Shown: positions 1 through 10,376, counted from the first letter of the stretch. The stretch: DNA of 64,000 nt from Streptococcus oralis (GCF_019334565.1 NZ_CP079724.1:1323001-1387000); one strand, 5' to 3'. Numbers and translations: made by a program. The notes: a model not told the origin generated them from the letters alone.

Positions 1-1
1 C

Positions 2-46
2 TTTTACTACAAAGACGGTGACGACTGGCTTTATGACTTGAAGTAA
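2..46 (+). CDS. C-terminal tail of an unidentified protein (partial)
   Basis: The window opens inside a plus-strand reading frame whose last 14 codons read FYYKDGDDWLYDLK before a TAA stop. It is followed at once by a strong terminator, which supports a real gene end. The aromatic, Asp/Gly-rich tail looks like a secreted or surface protein, but too little is present to name a family. Confidence 0.5.
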   Translation, partial: FYYKDGDDWLYDLK

Positions 47-79
47 AAAATAGGCTAGGAAATTCCTAGCCTATTTATT
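45..79. terminator. Bidirectional intrinsic terminator
   Basis: An 11-bp perfect stem (TAGGCTAGGAA / TTCCTAGCCTA) is flanked by an A run on the left and T-rich sequence on the right. It can end both the partial plus-strand gene and the converging MerR gene, whose stop codon it touches. Confidence 0.85.
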
Positions 80-815
80 CTGCATTTGTCTGAACGTAAG
101 CAGCAATGACATCTGATGTGTACTGGGCTGTCCCAGGTCCAAATTTGTCAATGTTTTCCTTAAACTCTGGGTTGTAGACGTAGCCTTTACCGATATGACC
201 GAATACCTCAATAGAGCAGTCAAATCCATAAGTTCGAATGGCTTGCAAGAGCTTGGCTGCTTGCTCTTGGTTTTCAGCTGCTGTTGCAGGAAGACCATCT
301 TGAAGATTTTGAGCCAAGGCTTGAAAGACTTGGTTAAAGGCAGCCGTAGCCTCATCTTCTCTACCACTTTGGCGCTCGAGAGCTTCTCCCATGACTTCTT
401 GTCCATATTTCTCTACCGCCTCTTGGTGGTATTTTTGATGATCTTGATAGCTAAATCCAGTGAATTTTTCCTCAATCGTCATTTTTATTTCTCCTTTTTG
501 TTCTTGAATGGTTTTTTGCAAGGTGGAAATCAAGGTATCCAGATGTTGCCTTTCTCGAGTTAGATAGTCCAACTGCCTAGTCAAATGGGGCAATAAATCT
601 GATGATTCTCCTTTTAACAGCTCTGCTATTTTATCTAAAGAAAAGCCTAGATATTTATAATACAGAATGACCTGAAGGCGTTCCAAATCCTCTTGACTAT
701 AGGTTCGATAGCCGTTTTCCGACTTCAACGGAACCAAGAGTCCTATCTTATCGTAGTGGTGCAGGGTCTTGACAGAGACACCTGAAAGCTGCGCAGCTTC
801 TTTTATATGGTACAT
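75..815 (-). CDS. MerR-family regulator with TipAS-type C-terminal domain
   Basis: A 246-residue transcription activator. The N-terminal winged helix (about residues 1-70) starts MYHIKEAAQLSGVSVKTLHH, a typical MerR DNA-recognition region. A coiled-coil dimer helix follows at about 75-110. The C-terminal part (about 115-246) resembles the TipAS drug-sensing domain of Streptomyces TipAL, which binds thiopeptide-like ligands. The start is ATG at 815 behind AAGGAGGAAATC. It stands alone and is divergent from the sodium-dependent transporter gene, so it could act on that gene or on itself; this is inference. The ligand cannot be read from the sequence. Confidence 0.88.
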   Translation of the reverse strand: MYHIKEAAQLSGVSVKTLHHYDKIGLLVPLKSENGYRTYSQEDLERLQVILYYKYLGFSLDKIAELLKGESSDLLPHLTRQLDYLTRERQHLDTLISTLQKTIQEQKGEIKMTIEEKFTGFSYQDHQKYHQEAVEKYGQEVMGEALERQSGREDEATAAFNQVFQALAQNLQDGLPATAAENQEQAAKLLQAIRTYGFDCSIEVFGHIGKGYVYNPEFKENIDKFGPGTAQYTSDVIAAYVQTNAE

Positions 816-927
816 GATTTCCTCCTTACAAAGATAGTATAACCCCTCCCCTTAGGTCAGAGTCAAGCGTTTTTGAGAAAAATTTTTAACTTTTTGAGAA
901 AGGTGTGAAAACTTGAAAATGGTTTTC

Positions 928-956
928 TTGACAGACATCAGAAAACATGATAGGAT
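928..956 (+). promoter_or_regulatory. Sigma-A promoter ahead of a terminator-containing leader
   Basis: A consensus -35 TTGACA (928-933) and -10 TAGGAT (951-956) are separated by exactly 17 nt. Transcription should begin near 963, about 100 nt before the transporter start codon. Confidence 0.8.
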
Positions 957-962
957 AGTCAA

Positions 963-1043
963 GTCTATCAATCAAACAGAAGGCTCATAAAGAGCCATTG
1001 AGAGAAGGCTATTTGACAACTCAAGTAGCCTTTTCTTATTTTA
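963..1043 (+). ncRNA. Leader RNA or small RNA with two hairpins ending in a terminator
   Basis: After the promoter lies a short hairpin (GGCTC-ATAAA-GAGCC, 982-996). It is followed by a 12-bp stem (1005-1016 with 1021-1032, one G-U pair) running into TTTTCTTATTTT. That is a full intrinsic terminator 23 nt before the ribosome binding region of the transporter gene. I see no second promoter after it. The RNA is therefore either an attenuator that must be read through, or an ~80-nt independent small RNA. It matches no riboswitch or T-box class I recognise. Confidence 0.55.
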
Positions 1044-1065
1044 AAAACGAGATTGGAGTTTAACT

Positions 1066-2406
1066 ATGTCAGAAAAATCGCAATGGGGCTCAAAGCTTGG
1101 TTTTATTCTAGCATCTGCCGGCTCAGCCATCGGGCTTGGTGCCGTTTGGAAGTTTCCCTACATGACTGCTGCAAATGGCGGTGGAGGCTTTTTACTGGTC
1201 TTTCTCATTTCCACTATTTTAATCGGTTTCCCGCTCCTGCTGGCTGAGTTTGCCCTTGGCCGTAGTGCTGGCGTTTCCGCTATCAAAACCTTTGGAAAAC
1301 TTGGTAACAATAACAAGTACAACTTTATCGGTTGGATTGGTGCCTTTGCCCTCTTTATACTCCTATCCTTTTACAGTGTCATTGGAGGATGGATTCTAGT
1401 CTATTTGGGCATTGAGTTTGGGAAATTGTTCCAACTTGGTGGAACGGGTGATTATGCTCAGTTATTTACTTCAATCATTTCAAATCCAGCCATTGCCCTA
1501 GGAGCTCAAGCAGCCTTTATCTTGTTGAATATCTTTATTGTATCACGTGGGGTTCAAAAAGGGATTGAAAGAGCTTCGAAAGTCATGATGCCCCTGCTCT
1601 TTATCATCTTTGTCGTCATCATCGGGCGCTCGCTCAGCTTGCCAAATGCTATGGAAGGGGTTCTCTACTTCCTCAAACCAGACTTCTCAAAACTGACCAG
1701 CGCTGGTCTCCTCTATGCTCTGGGACAATCTTTCTTTGCCCTCTCACTAGGGGTTACAGCTATGCTGACCTATGCTTCCTACTTGGACAAGAAAACTAAT
1801 CTGGTCCAGTCAGGGATTTCTATCGTATCCATGAACATCTCGGTATCCATCATGGCGGGACTTGCCATTTTCCCAGCCATGTCAGCCTTCAATATCCAGT
1901 CTGAAGGGGGACCAAGCCTGCTCTTTATCGTCTTGCCTCAACTCTTTGACAAGATGCCTTTTGGAACCATTTTCTACATCCTTTTCCTCTTGCTCTTCCT
2001 CTTTGCGACGGTCACTTCCTCTGTCGTGATGCTGGAAATCAATGTAGGCAATATCACCAACCAGGACAACCGCAAGCGTGGCAAATGGAGTACTATTTTA
2101 GGGATTTTAACCTTTATCTTCGGGATTCCTTCGGCCCTTTCTTACGGTGTTATAGCGGATGTTCACATCTTTGGGAAGACCTTCTTTGATGCTATGGATT
2201 TCTTAGTTTCCAATCTCCTCATGCCATTTGGAGCTCTCTGTCTGTCACTTTTTACTGGCTATATCTTTAAAAAGGCCCTTGCCATGGAGGAACTGCATCT
2301 TGATGAAAGAGCCTGGAAGCAGGGACTTTTCCAAGTCTGGCTCTTCCTTCTTCGTTTCATCATTCCAATCATCATCATTGTGGTTTTCATCGCCCAATTT
2401 ATGTAA
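1066..2406 (+). CDS. Sodium-dependent transporter, NSS/SNF family
   Basis: A 446-residue polytopic membrane protein of the neurotransmitter:sodium symporter family (LeuT-like), which imports amino acids or similar solutes with sodium. TM1 carries the family signature LASAGSAIGLGAVWKFPY at about residues 14-31, with the unwound GxGxxWrFPY-type motif. About 11 hydrophobic segments follow, within the usual bacterial range (440-510). ATG at 1066 follows GATTGGAG. The gene is monocistronic between a leader terminator and a bidirectional terminator. The substrate cannot be assigned; amino acid uptake is the family expectation. Confidence 0.92.
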   Translation: MSEKSQWGSKLGFILASAGSAIGLGAVWKFPYMTAANGGGGFLLVFLISTILIGFPLLLAEFALGRSAGVSAIKTFGKLGNNNKYNFIGWIGAFALFILLSFYSVIGGWILVYLGIEFGKLFQLGGTGDYAQLFTSIISNPAIALGAQAAFILLNIFIVSRGVQKGIERASKVMMPLLFIIFVVIIGRSLSLPNAMEGVLYFLKPDFSKLTSAGLLYALGQSFFALSLGVTAMLTYASYLDKKTNLVQSGISIVSMNISVSIMAGLAIFPAMSAFNIQSEGGPSLLFIVLPQLFDKMPFGTIFYILFLLLFLFATVTSSVVMLEINVGNITNQDNRKRGKWSTILGILTFIFGIPSALSYGVIADVHIFGKTFFDAMDFLVSNLLMPFGALCLSLFTGYIFKKALAMEELHLDERAWKQGLFQVWLFLLRFIIPIIIIVVFIAQFM

Positions 2407-2407
2407 T

Positions 2408-2448
2408 CAAAAAGGACTTGAGTAGTAAACTCAGGCCCTTTCTTTTTT
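2408..2448. terminator. Bidirectional terminator between the transporter gene and manA
   Basis: An imperfect hairpin (AAAGG-CTTGAG / CTCAGG-CCTTT) is followed by TCTTTTTT. It lies between two convergent genes and overlaps the manA stop. Confidence 0.7.
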
Positions 2449-3391
2449 ATGGATGGCTAACAATCAATTCCAAACCTTGCCCTTCTAGGATCCAAGTTTC
2501 AACATCACTTGGTAGGATAAAGTGGCTGCCTTTTTGGATTGGATAGTTTTTCCCATCAACAGTCAGGTGACCCTGACCATCCAAGACACTCAACAAGCTG
2601 TAGTCAGCTGTCTTTTCAAAATCAACTTTTCCAGTAATTTCCCACTTGTAAACTGCGAAAAAGTCATTAGACACAAGAAGAGTTGAACGTAAATCATCAG
2701 CTTTGACAGTCACTGGACGGCTATTTGCAGGCTCGCCAATGTTCAAAACATCGATGGATTTTTCAAGATGAAGTTCACGCAAGTTGCCCTTGTCATCCTT
2801 ACGGTCAAAGTCATAGACACGGTAGGTGGTATCGCTAGACTGCTGGGTTTCCAGAATCAAGATACCTGCTCCAATAGCGTGCATGGTGCCACTTGGTACA
2901 TAGAAGAAGTCTCCAGCCTTAACAGGCACTTTGGTCAGCAAGGCATCCCAGTTCTTGTCCTCAATTTGCTGGCGAAGTTCTTCTTTTGATTTGGCATTGT
3001 GACCATAGATAATCTCTGAACCTTCATCCGCAGCGATGATGTACCAGCACTCTGTTTTCCCGAGCTCGCCTTCATGCTCTAGTCCATAGGCATCGTCTGG
3101 GTGAACTTGGACACTGAGCCAATCGTTGGCATCGAGTATCTTGGTCAAGAGTGGAAATACAGGTTCTGGACGATTGCCAAACAATTCACGGTGTTCCGCA
3201 TACAAAGTAGCAAGGTCTATTCCTTCAAAGCGACCATTAGCAACCTTTGAAACCCCATTTGGGTGGGCTGAAATAGCCCAGTATTCTCCGATTTTTTCAC
3301 TTGGAATGTCATAGCCAAACTCATCACGTAGCTTGGTTCCACCCCAGATTTTTTCTTGCATAACTGATTGTAAAAATAATGGTTCTGACAT
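2447..3391 (-). CDS. manA: Mannose-6-phosphate isomerase, class I
   Basis: Zinc-dependent cytosolic enzyme that interconverts mannose-6-phosphate and fructose-6-phosphate, feeding mannose into glycolysis and supplying mannose precursors. The 314-residue cupin-fold protein has the class I metal-site segments: QVHPDD near residue 97, the Glu of GKTEC near 115 and the His of GTMHAIG near 173. Length is normal for the short Gram-positive type. ATG at 3391 is preceded by AGGAGAATAAG. It is a single gene facing the sodium-dependent transporter gene. Confidence 0.95.
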   Translation of the reverse strand: MSEPLFLQSVMQEKIWGGTKLRDEFGYDIPSEKIGEYWAISAHPNGVSKVANGRFEGIDLATLYAEHRELFGNRPEPVFPLLTKILDANDWLSVQVHPDDAYGLEHEGELGKTECWYIIAADEGSEIIYGHNAKSKEELRQQIEDKNWDALLTKVPVKAGDFFYVPSGTMHAIGAGILILETQQSSDTTYRVYDFDRKDDKGNLRELHLEKSIDVLNIGEPANSRPVTVKADDLRSTLLVSNDFFAVYKWEITGKVDFEKTADYSLLSVLDGQGHLTVDGKNYPIQKGSHFILPSDVETWILEGQGLELIVSHP

Positions 3392-3510
3392 CTTATTCTC
3401 CTGTCTGTTTTTCTCACCTCATTATAGCAAAAAGCCAGGTCTAATTGAACTCTTTTTCACATCTTATAAAGTAGAGAGAAGATTTTATAAAAATAGTGAA
3501 CAAATGTTCT

Positions 3511-4959
<1,449 letters not shown>

Positions 4960-5054
4960 TCACTTGATTTATTACTTCTATTATACTAAAAAGGAGGCAA
5001 AAAGTTTGGAACCCTCTGGATAATAATAGCACTAAACTTACTTTTATATATACG

Positions 5055-5084
5055 AAAAAAAGACTGAAACCAGTCTTCTTTTTA
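5055..5084 (-). terminator. Terminator after the SemiSWEET gene
   Basis: AAGACTG-AAAC-CAGTCTT stem with A/T runs on both sides, overlapping the SemiSWEET stop codon. Confidence 0.75.
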
Positions 5085-5342
5085 AATCAAAGCTGTGATA
5101 GCCGTTACTAGTCCAAAAACGATACCTGGCGCATTAGCAGCCGCAAGGGGAATATCTCTTTCTTTCTTGAAAAGACCGTAATAAACCCATAAACTACAGT
5201 TGATGGCTGCGACCAAGGGTTGGATGAAGTTCCCTTTTTGACCAGCTAAGTTGTTCATGATTTGTGGGAAGTAAGAGACATACATCATAACAGACATAAA
5301 GGTCGCTACCCAACCCAAAATTTTCATTTGTTTTTCAGACAT
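5082..5342 (-). CDS. SemiSWEET sugar transporter (MtN3/PQ-loop family)
   Basis: A small membrane protein with three predicted helices, the hallmark of bacterial SemiSWEETs, which dimerise to carry sugars through the membrane. The PQ motif is visible in SYFPQIMNN within the first helix, and WVYYGLFKK lies in the second. I start at ATG 5342 (MSEKQMKILGW, 86 residues) because AGAGGTTTTGAAA precedes it; an ATG six codons further upstream lacks a good ribosome site. It sits just upstream of the GH1 glucosidase, so a shared role in sugar use is plausible but unproven. Confidence 0.88.
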   Translation of the reverse strand: MSEKQMKILGWVATFMSVMMYVSYFPQIMNNLAGQKGNFIQPLVAAINCSLWVYYGLFKKERDIPLAAANAPGIVFGLVTAITALI

Positions 5343-5373
5343 TTTCAAAACCTCTTTCATTTTTATGAATCAT

Positions 5374-5402
5374 ATTTTATAATCTTTTTTCAAAACAATC
5401 AA
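5374..5402 (-). promoter_or_regulatory. Promoter of the SemiSWEET gene
   Basis: Read on the minus strand: TTGATT (5402-5397), a 17-nt spacer and TAAAAT (5379-5374), about 30 nt upstream of the chosen start. Confidence 0.55.
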
Positions 5403-5434
5403 GACTTTGTAGCTTTTGTTATGAAGATGTAAAC

Positions 5435-5452
5435 TATCACAATCTTGTGATA
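5435..5452. promoter_or_regulatory. Perfect 8-2-8 palindrome, possible operator
   Basis: TATCACAA-TC-TTGTGATA is a perfect inverted repeat with a 2-nt centre, about 33 bp upstream of the SemiSWEET -35 box. It has no T run, so it looks like a protein site rather than a terminator. The regulator is unknown. Confidence 0.4.
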
Positions 5453-5454
5453 AG

Positions 5455-5482
5455 AAAAAGACCGGATTGCTCCGATCTTTCA
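5455..5482 (-). terminator. Terminator of the VOC gene (copy 1 of a repeated hairpin)
   Basis: AAAGA-CCGGA-TTGC-TCCGA-TCTTT with A/T flanks. A nearly identical hairpin lies upstream of the VOC gene at 5908-5936. Confidence 0.65.
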
Positions 5483-5546
5483 ATAGTTCATATTCTCACG
5501 TTCTGTATTAAGAATAATTATGGTTAGCTTCAAATGATTAAGCGAC

Positions 5547-5894
5547 CTATTTCATACGATAAAAATCAATCACTAGACCGGCAGGGCCTTTTACAAGCAA
5601 GGATTCTGTCCCCCAATCCGTTTCACAAGGACCGTGTAAAATCTCGACACCAAGCTCTTTCAACCGTTGGTAGTCCTGCTCTACATCCTCAACCTCGATG
5701 TGAAGAATGATGCCTGACTGAAAGTTTTTCAAAGGAATCAAATGACTTTCTGACAACATAAGACAATGACTGCCAATCGTAAACTGTGCAAAACTGTCGT
5801 CAACATAATCGGACTTTTTATCCAAAAGTCGCTCCAAGTCAGCACAGACTTGAGGAACATCTGAAACGATGATATCTAATTGATTTAAATTCAT
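5547..5894 (-). CDS. VOC-superfamily (glyoxalase/bleomycin-resistance fold) protein
   Basis: A 115-residue single-domain protein of the vicinal oxygen chelate fold. It begins MNLNQLDIIVSD and contains the beta-alpha-beta-beta-beta pattern with ILHIEVEDVEQDYQRLKELG (about 64-83) and a C-terminal GLVIDFYRMK. Members bind a metal and act as glyoxalases, dioxygenases or drug-binding proteins; nothing here fixes the substrate. ATG at 5894 follows GGAGGATAGTAA. It lies downstream of spxB on the same strand, separated by a BOX repeat and a hairpin. Confidence 0.8.
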   Translation of the reverse strand: MNLNQLDIIVSDVPQVCADLERLLDKKSDYVDDSFAQFTIGSHCLMLSESHLIPLKNFQSGIILHIEVEDVEQDYQRLKELGVEILHGPCETDWGTESLLVKGPAGLVIDFYRMK

Positions 5895-5907
5895 TTACTA
5901 TCCTCCA

Positions 5908-5936
5908 GAAAAAGACCGGATTACTCCGATCTTTTC
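5908..5936 (-). terminator. Repeated hairpin upstream of the VOC gene (copy 2)
   Basis: Same stem as at 5455-5482 (GAAAAAGACCGGATTACTCC core). It may terminate spxB transcripts that read through the adjacent BOX element. Confidence 0.6.
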
Positions 5937-5942
5937 AAGTTC

Positions 5943-6044
5943 TACTCTAAGAAAATCAAAGAATAAACAAGGCATCGAACCGCAGGCAGTACTGAAGTAC
6001 GGCAAGGTGAAGATAACACAGTTTAAATTTGATTTTCGACGAGA
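5943..6044. repeat. Degenerate BOX element (boxA-boxC type)
   Basis: Ends TACTC...GAGAG with the boxC-like half (GAAAATCAAAGAATAAAC) and the boxA-like half (ACGGCAAGGTGAAGATAAC), no boxB. It is more diverged than the copy at 51486 and sits just after the spxB stop. Confidence 0.65.
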
Positions 6045-6048
6045 GAAA

Positions 6049-7824
6049 TTATTTGATTGCGCGTGATTGCAATCCTTCTTCTTCCAAGAAGAGGCGGAAT
6101 GGTACGAGTTCTTCTGCTTCGTATTTTTCCTTGAAGGCTTTGATTGCTTCTTCTGAGTGAAGTTTTGGATCCAATTCAAGTACTTCTACTGGAAGTGGAC
6201 GATGTTGAGAGATGCGAGCATCGATCACAACAGTTTTACCTTCTTTATTGAGTTTCACAGCTTCTGCAACAACTGCGTCGATGTCTTCGATACGATCAAC
6301 TGTAAATCCTACAGCACCTTGCGCTTCAGCGATTTTCGCGTAGTCCGCGTTAGGGAAGTCACAACCAAACAAGTGTTTGTTTGTGTCTTCGTATTTGTCC
6401 TTGATGAAGGCATATTTACCATTTGAGAAGACAACGTTGATAACTGGAAGGTCGTATTGAACGTTTGTGATCACGTCTGGGTAGCACATGTTGAATGCAC
6501 CGTCACCCATGATGTTCCATACTTGGCGATCTGGATTGTCTTTCTTAGCAGCGATACCACCAGGAAGAGCAATACCCATTGTCGCAAAGAGTGGAGATGT
6601 ACGCCACATGTTCTTAGGTGTCATGTGAAGGTGACGAGTAGATGTTTGAGTAGTGTCACCTACGTCGATTGAGTAGATAGCGTCTTGATCAGCATGTTTG
6701 TTGATTGCATTGTAAACTTGATACAATTGCAATTCACCCTCAGTTTTACCTTCGAGTTTGTTCATGTAATCACGCCAGTTTTGGTTGTTCTTAACGTTTG
6801 CACGCCACCATGGAGTAGACTCAACTGGGTTTACTTTATCAAGGATAGCTTTCGCTGCTTGACCTGCATCACCAAGGATAGAAGCGTCAAGGGCATGACG
6901 TTTACCAAGTTTGTAAGGGTCGATATCGACTTGGATGAATTTTTCAGTGTTCTTGAAGGCTTCGTAAACTTCAGCAAATGGGAAGTTTGAACCAAGGAAA
7001 AGAACTGTGTCTGCTTCAAAGACCACTTCGTTGGCTGGTTTCCAACCAACACGGTAAGCAGAACCTGTCAAACCTTCGTAGTTCCATTCAAAGGCTTCAA
7101 AGTTTTTACCAGTTGTGATGATTGGTGCTTTGATTTTACGTGACAATTCAGTAATCACTTCACCAGCTTTAACACCACCGTAACCAGCGTAGATAACTGG
7201 GCGTTCAGCATTGTTCAAGATTTCAACTGCTTTGTCAATTTCAACTTCGTTCAAGGCAGGAGCGATGAATGAACGTTCGTATGAACCTGAACCGTAGTAT
7301 GAGTTTTCGTCGATTTCTTGGAAACCGAAGTTTACTGGAATTTCAACTACAGCTGGACCTTTTTTAGAAACTGCAGCACGGCAAGCTTCGTCAATTACTT
7401 TTGGTAATTGCTCAGCGTAAGCGACACGTTTGTTGTAGACAGCGATACCGTTGTACATTGGGTTTTGGTTCAATTCTTGGAAGGCATCCATGTTGAGTTC
7501 GTTAACAGGACGTGATCCAAGGATAGCAAGGAATGGAGTGTTATCCATAGCTGCATCGTAAACACCGTTAATCAAGTGAGTCGCACCTGGACCACCTGAA
7601 CCAACTGCAACCCCGATTGAGCCGCCGAATTTAGCTTGCATAACCGCTGCAAGAGCACCTGTTTCTTCGTGGCGAACTTGCAAGAAGCGGATATCTTTGT
7701 CTTCAGCCAAAGCATCCATCAATGAGCTGAGTGTTCCTGATGGGATACCGTAGATTGTGTCTACGCCCCATGTTTTCAATACGTTGAGCATTGCTGCTGA
7801 TGCAGTAATTTTCCCTTGAGTCAT
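6049..7824 (-). CDS. spxB: Pyruvate oxidase
   Basis: Converts pyruvate, phosphate and O2 to acetyl phosphate, CO2 and H2O2. It is the main peroxide source of mitis-group streptococci and supplies acetyl phosphate for ATP. The 591-residue protein has the three domains of TPP-dependent oxidases: PYR domain (about 1-180, with the catalytic Glu in RHEET near residue 53), FAD-binding domain (about 190-345) and PP domain (about 360-545) with the TPP/Mg motif from MGDGAFN to SNGKY. Length and motifs are intact. ATG at 7824 follows GAAGGAGAG. It is monocistronic and has cre-like sites upstream. Confidence 0.97.
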   Translation of the reverse strand: MTQGKITASAAMLNVLKTWGVDTIYGIPSGTLSSLMDALAEDKDIRFLQVRHEETGALAAVMQAKFGGSIGVAVGSGGPGATHLINGVYDAAMDNTPFLAILGSRPVNELNMDAFQELNQNPMYNGIAVYNKRVAYAEQLPKVIDEACRAAVSKKGPAVVEIPVNFGFQEIDENSYYGSGSYERSFIAPALNEVEIDKAVEILNNAERPVIYAGYGGVKAGEVITELSRKIKAPIITTGKNFEAFEWNYEGLTGSAYRVGWKPANEVVFEADTVLFLGSNFPFAEVYEAFKNTEKFIQVDIDPYKLGKRHALDASILGDAGQAAKAILDKVNPVESTPWWRANVKNNQNWRDYMNKLEGKTEGELQLYQVYNAINKHADQDAIYSIDVGDTTQTSTRHLHMTPKNMWRTSPLFATMGIALPGGIAAKKDNPDRQVWNIMGDGAFNMCYPDVITNVQYDLPVINVVFSNGKYAFIKDKYEDTNKHLFGCDFPNADYAKIAEAQGAVGFTVDRIEDIDAVVAEAVKLNKEGKTVVIDARISQHRPLPVEVLELDPKLHSEEAIKAFKEKYEAEELVPFRLFLEEEGLQSRAIK

Positions 7825-7869
7825 TATAACTCTCCTTCAAATATTTTTAAAATTTGATTCATCCGTTTT

Positions 7870-7897
7870 CATATACTAATTGGAAACGTTTCAGCAA
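7870..7897 (-). promoter_or_regulatory. spxB promoter with embedded palindrome
   Basis: Minus-strand TTGCTG (7897-7892), a 16-nt spacer and TATATG (7875-7870). The perfect 10-bp palindrome GAAACGTTTC (7883-7892) lies inside the spacer and touches the -35. It resembles LacI/CcpA-type operators but matches the standard cre consensus only on one side, so the binding protein is uncertain. Confidence 0.5.
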
Positions 7898-7982
7898 ATT
7901 TTTACTCTACTACTTTACCATAATTGTTTTGGGTATCCTAAGAATGTGCTCAGAAGTTTTTATTCTCTATTACAGTACAGTT

Positions 7983-7996
7983 TGAAAGCGTTTTTT
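7983..7996 (+). promoter_or_regulatory. Candidate CcpA cre site upstream of spxB
   Basis: TGAAAGCGTTTTTT matches 12 of 14 positions of the cre consensus TGWNANCGNTNWCA. It lies about 90 bp upstream of the spxB -35. Confidence 0.5.
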
Positions 7997-8011
7997 AGAA
8001 CTGTTTTATAA

Positions 8012-8122
8012 TACTCAATGAGAATTAAAGAGCACACTAGGAAACTAGCCGCAAGTTGCTCAAAGCAGAGATTTGAGGTTGCAGATAAAATCGATGTGGT
8101 TTGAAGAGATTTTCAAAGAGTA
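8012..8122. repeat. BOX element, diverged
   Basis: A 111-bp unit with terminal inverted ends TACTC...GAGTA. It has a boxC half (CTAGGAAACTAGCCGC), a partial boxB-like middle (CTCAAAGCAGAGATTTGAGG) and a shortened boxA half (GTGGTTTGAAGAGATTTTC). It lies between the copA terminator and the spxB promoter. Confidence 0.8.
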
Positions 8123-8123
8123 T

Positions 8124-8147
8124 AAAAAGCGGGCAAGCCCGCTTTTA
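8124..8147 (-). terminator. Terminator of the copper operon
   Basis: AAAAGCGGGC-AA-GCCCGCTTTT, a 10-bp perfect stem overlapping the copA stop codon. Confidence 0.85.
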
Positions 8148-10367
8148 GTCTATCTTAGTAACGTTTAGCATGAGTGAACTAATCAAAACAGATACAGAGC
8201 TAAAGGCCATGGCTAGACCAGCCAGTTCTGGATTGAGAACGAGACCAAATCCTGAAAAGACTCCTGCTGCAATCGGAATTCCGGCGACATTGTAGATAAA
8301 AGCCCAGAAAAGATTGAGCAGAATTCGATTGAAGGTTTTCTTGCTCATGTCAAAGGCACGCACCACACCTAGGAGGTTATTAGTTGTCAACACCAAATCT
8401 GCTGACTCGATGGCAATATCTGTTCCAGCTCCCATAGCAATTCCCACATCCGCTACACTGAGGGCAGGAGCGTCATTGATACCATCACCAACAAAGGATA
8501 CTTTTCCAGCTGATTGTAGTTTATGGATTTCATGGGCTTTTTCTTCTGGCAATACACCTGCAATGACTTCTTCAATGCCAATCTGATCTGCAATGGCACG
8601 CGCCACGCCAGCATTATCCCCTGTCAGCATGACCGTTTTAAGACCTCGTTTTTTCAACTGACTGATGGCAAGTTTAGCATTTTCCTTAGGAATATCTTGT
8701 AGTGCAAGCAAGCCTTTGATTTCATTGTCAACAGCCAAGAACACAACTGTCTTAGCTTCTTTTTCCAGTTCTTCTAGTTTTTCCTGATAAGTGCTTGAAA
8801 TGTTCATCCCATCCAGCATTTTAGCATTTCCAAGCAAGACTTGTTTCCCGTTGATTTGCCCTGAGACACCTTTTCCGTGCAAGGCTTGGAAATTTTCCAC
8901 AGTTTGAAACTCAAGTCTTGCCTCACTCGCTCGCTTGACAATGGCCTCAGCCAGTGGGTGTTGGGAAGCTTCTTCCAAGGAGGCTGCCAATCCAAGCACT
9001 TCTACTTCGTCGCCGATGATATCTGTTACCACTGGTTTTCCTTCTGTCAAAGTCCCGGTCTTATCAAAGACAAGAGTTTGAACTTTCTGGATTTCCTGTA
9101 GGACGGTTCCATTTTTTAGGAGAACGCCCATTTTGGCACTCCGTCCTGTCCCCACCATGAGGGCTGTTGGTGTTGCAAGTCCTAGGGCACAAGGACAGGC
9201 GATAATCAACACTGCCACCCCAAAAAGAAGAGAGGTCACAAAGCTAGCCTCAAACAAGACAAACCAAACCCAAAAAGTCAGAATCGCTAAAATGACGACT
9301 GCTGGGACAAAAATCCCTGAAATCTTATCCGTCAAGTCCTGAATCGGTGCACGGCTGGTCTGGGCTTTCTTCACAAATTCTACAATTTGAGCCAAGATCG
9401 TCTCTGAACCAACTTTTTCTGCCTTAAGAACAAGCATTCCACTATTATTGATGGTTGAGCCAATGACAGCATCCCCAACTGTTTTGTCTACTGGCAGACT
9501 CTCACCTGTCACCATGGATTCGTCAATACTGGAGACGCCTTCGACTACAACACCATCAACCGCAATCTTTTCACCGGGACGCACTCGAATCAGGTCACCT
9601 ACCTTGACTTGTTCCAAGGGAACTTGAACATAGCGATCATCACGCAAGACTTCTGCTGTTTTAGCTTGCAAATCAAGTAATTTCTCCACAGCTTGGGAAG
9701 TGTTTTTTCGCATTTTCTCCTCAAAAACTGCCCCTAAAAGAACGAAGAAGAGGATAAATCCAGCACTTTCAAAGTAAACAGGGAGCCCAGCAAAGAGAGC
9801 AACCAGACTATAAAGATAGGCTACCAGAGTTCCCAGTGCCACTAAGGTATCCATGTTGGCATTGTGTTTTTTAAAGCTGGCCCAAGCACTCTGAATATAA
9901 GGACCACCTGCTACCAGCATAATAGGCGTTGTGGCTAAAAAGGTGCCCCAATGCATGACTGGATGACTAATAGTCCCTGTCAACATCCCGATCATGAGGA
10001 AAACAAGAGGCAGGGTAAAGATACTAGTAATCCAAAAACGCTGTAAAAGGGATAGAGATTTTCGCGTCTTCTCAACTACGGTATAGCTCCCCTTTTGCAT
10101 CTTCATGCCACATGAAAATTCATGTTGACCTAATTCTTGAGGTGTAAAACGAATTGTCTTCTCCTTGTCTACACCGATTGGTTCTAGAATCCCTTCTTCT
10201 TCAAAAAGAATTTCCTTATAACAGTTTGAAGGGGTGGCACGATGAAAGGTAATCTCAGCGGGAATCCCTTTTTGAAGCTGAATGTGGGCTGGATGATAGC
10301 CTTTTTCAGCTCGGATACGGATTTTTTGAATGCCATTTTCTAGGCTTGCTTTCACAATTTCTGTCAT
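8145..10367 (-). CDS. copA: Copper-exporting P1B-type ATPase
   Basis: Pumps Cu(I) out of the cell using ATP. The 740-residue protein has, in order: a cupredoxin-like N-terminal metal-binding region (about 1-95) with Cys in PSNCYKE and a CGMKM cluster instead of the usual HMA domain; eight transmembrane helices with the ion-binding CPC in [13 protein letters not shown]; phosphorylation motif DKTGT; the HP motif in SQHPLAEA; and hinge [10 protein letters not shown]. The N-terminal region resembles the neighbouring CupA, which hands over copper. ATG at 10367 follows GGAGGAGACT. It is the last gene of copY-cupA-copA. Confidence 0.97.
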   Translation of the reverse strand: MTEIVKASLENGIQKIRIRAEKGYHPAHIQLQKGIPAEITFHRATPSNCYKEILFEEEGILEPIGVDKEKTIRFTPQELGQHEFSCGMKMQKGSYTVVEKTRKSLSLLQRFWITSIFTLPLVFLMIGMLTGTISHPVMHWGTFLATTPIMLVAGGPYIQSAWASFKKHNANMDTLVALGTLVAYLYSLVALFAGLPVYFESAGFILFFVLLGAVFEEKMRKNTSQAVEKLLDLQAKTAEVLRDDRYVQVPLEQVKVGDLIRVRPGEKIAVDGVVVEGVSSIDESMVTGESLPVDKTVGDAVIGSTINNSGMLVLKAEKVGSETILAQIVEFVKKAQTSRAPIQDLTDKISGIFVPAVVILAILTFWVWFVLFEASFVTSLLFGVAVLIIACPCALGLATPTALMVGTGRSAKMGVLLKNGTVLQEIQKVQTLVFDKTGTLTEGKPVVTDIIGDEVEVLGLAASLEEASQHPLAEAIVKRASEARLEFQTVENFQALHGKGVSGQINGKQVLLGNAKMLDGMNISSTYQEKLEELEKEAKTVVFLAVDNEIKGLLALQDIPKENAKLAISQLKKRGLKTVMLTGDNAGVARAIADQIGIEEVIAGVLPEEKAHEIHKLQSAGKVSFVGDGINDAPALSVADVGIAMGAGTDIAIESADLVLTTNNLLGVVRAFDMSKKTFNRILLNLFWAFIYNVAGIPIAAGVFSGFGLVLNPELAGLAMAFSSVSVLISSLMLNVTKID

Positions 10368-10376
10368 AGTCTCCTC

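Noticed and set aside
982..1032. T-box or known amino-acid riboswitch in the sodium transporter leader
   Set aside because: The leader is too short, and no T-box sequence or lysine, glycine or SAM aptamer core is present.
5943..6044. RUP element instead of BOX
   Set aside because: The half-sites (GAAAATCAAAG and ACGGCAAGG) match boxC and boxA, including the standard BOX-PCR primer region.
6049..7824. Several long frames opposite spxB, and likewise opposite fba, murG, murD, typA, copA and cshA
   Set aside because: They arise from codon bias of the real genes on the other strand, lack ribosome sites, and have no recognisable motifs.
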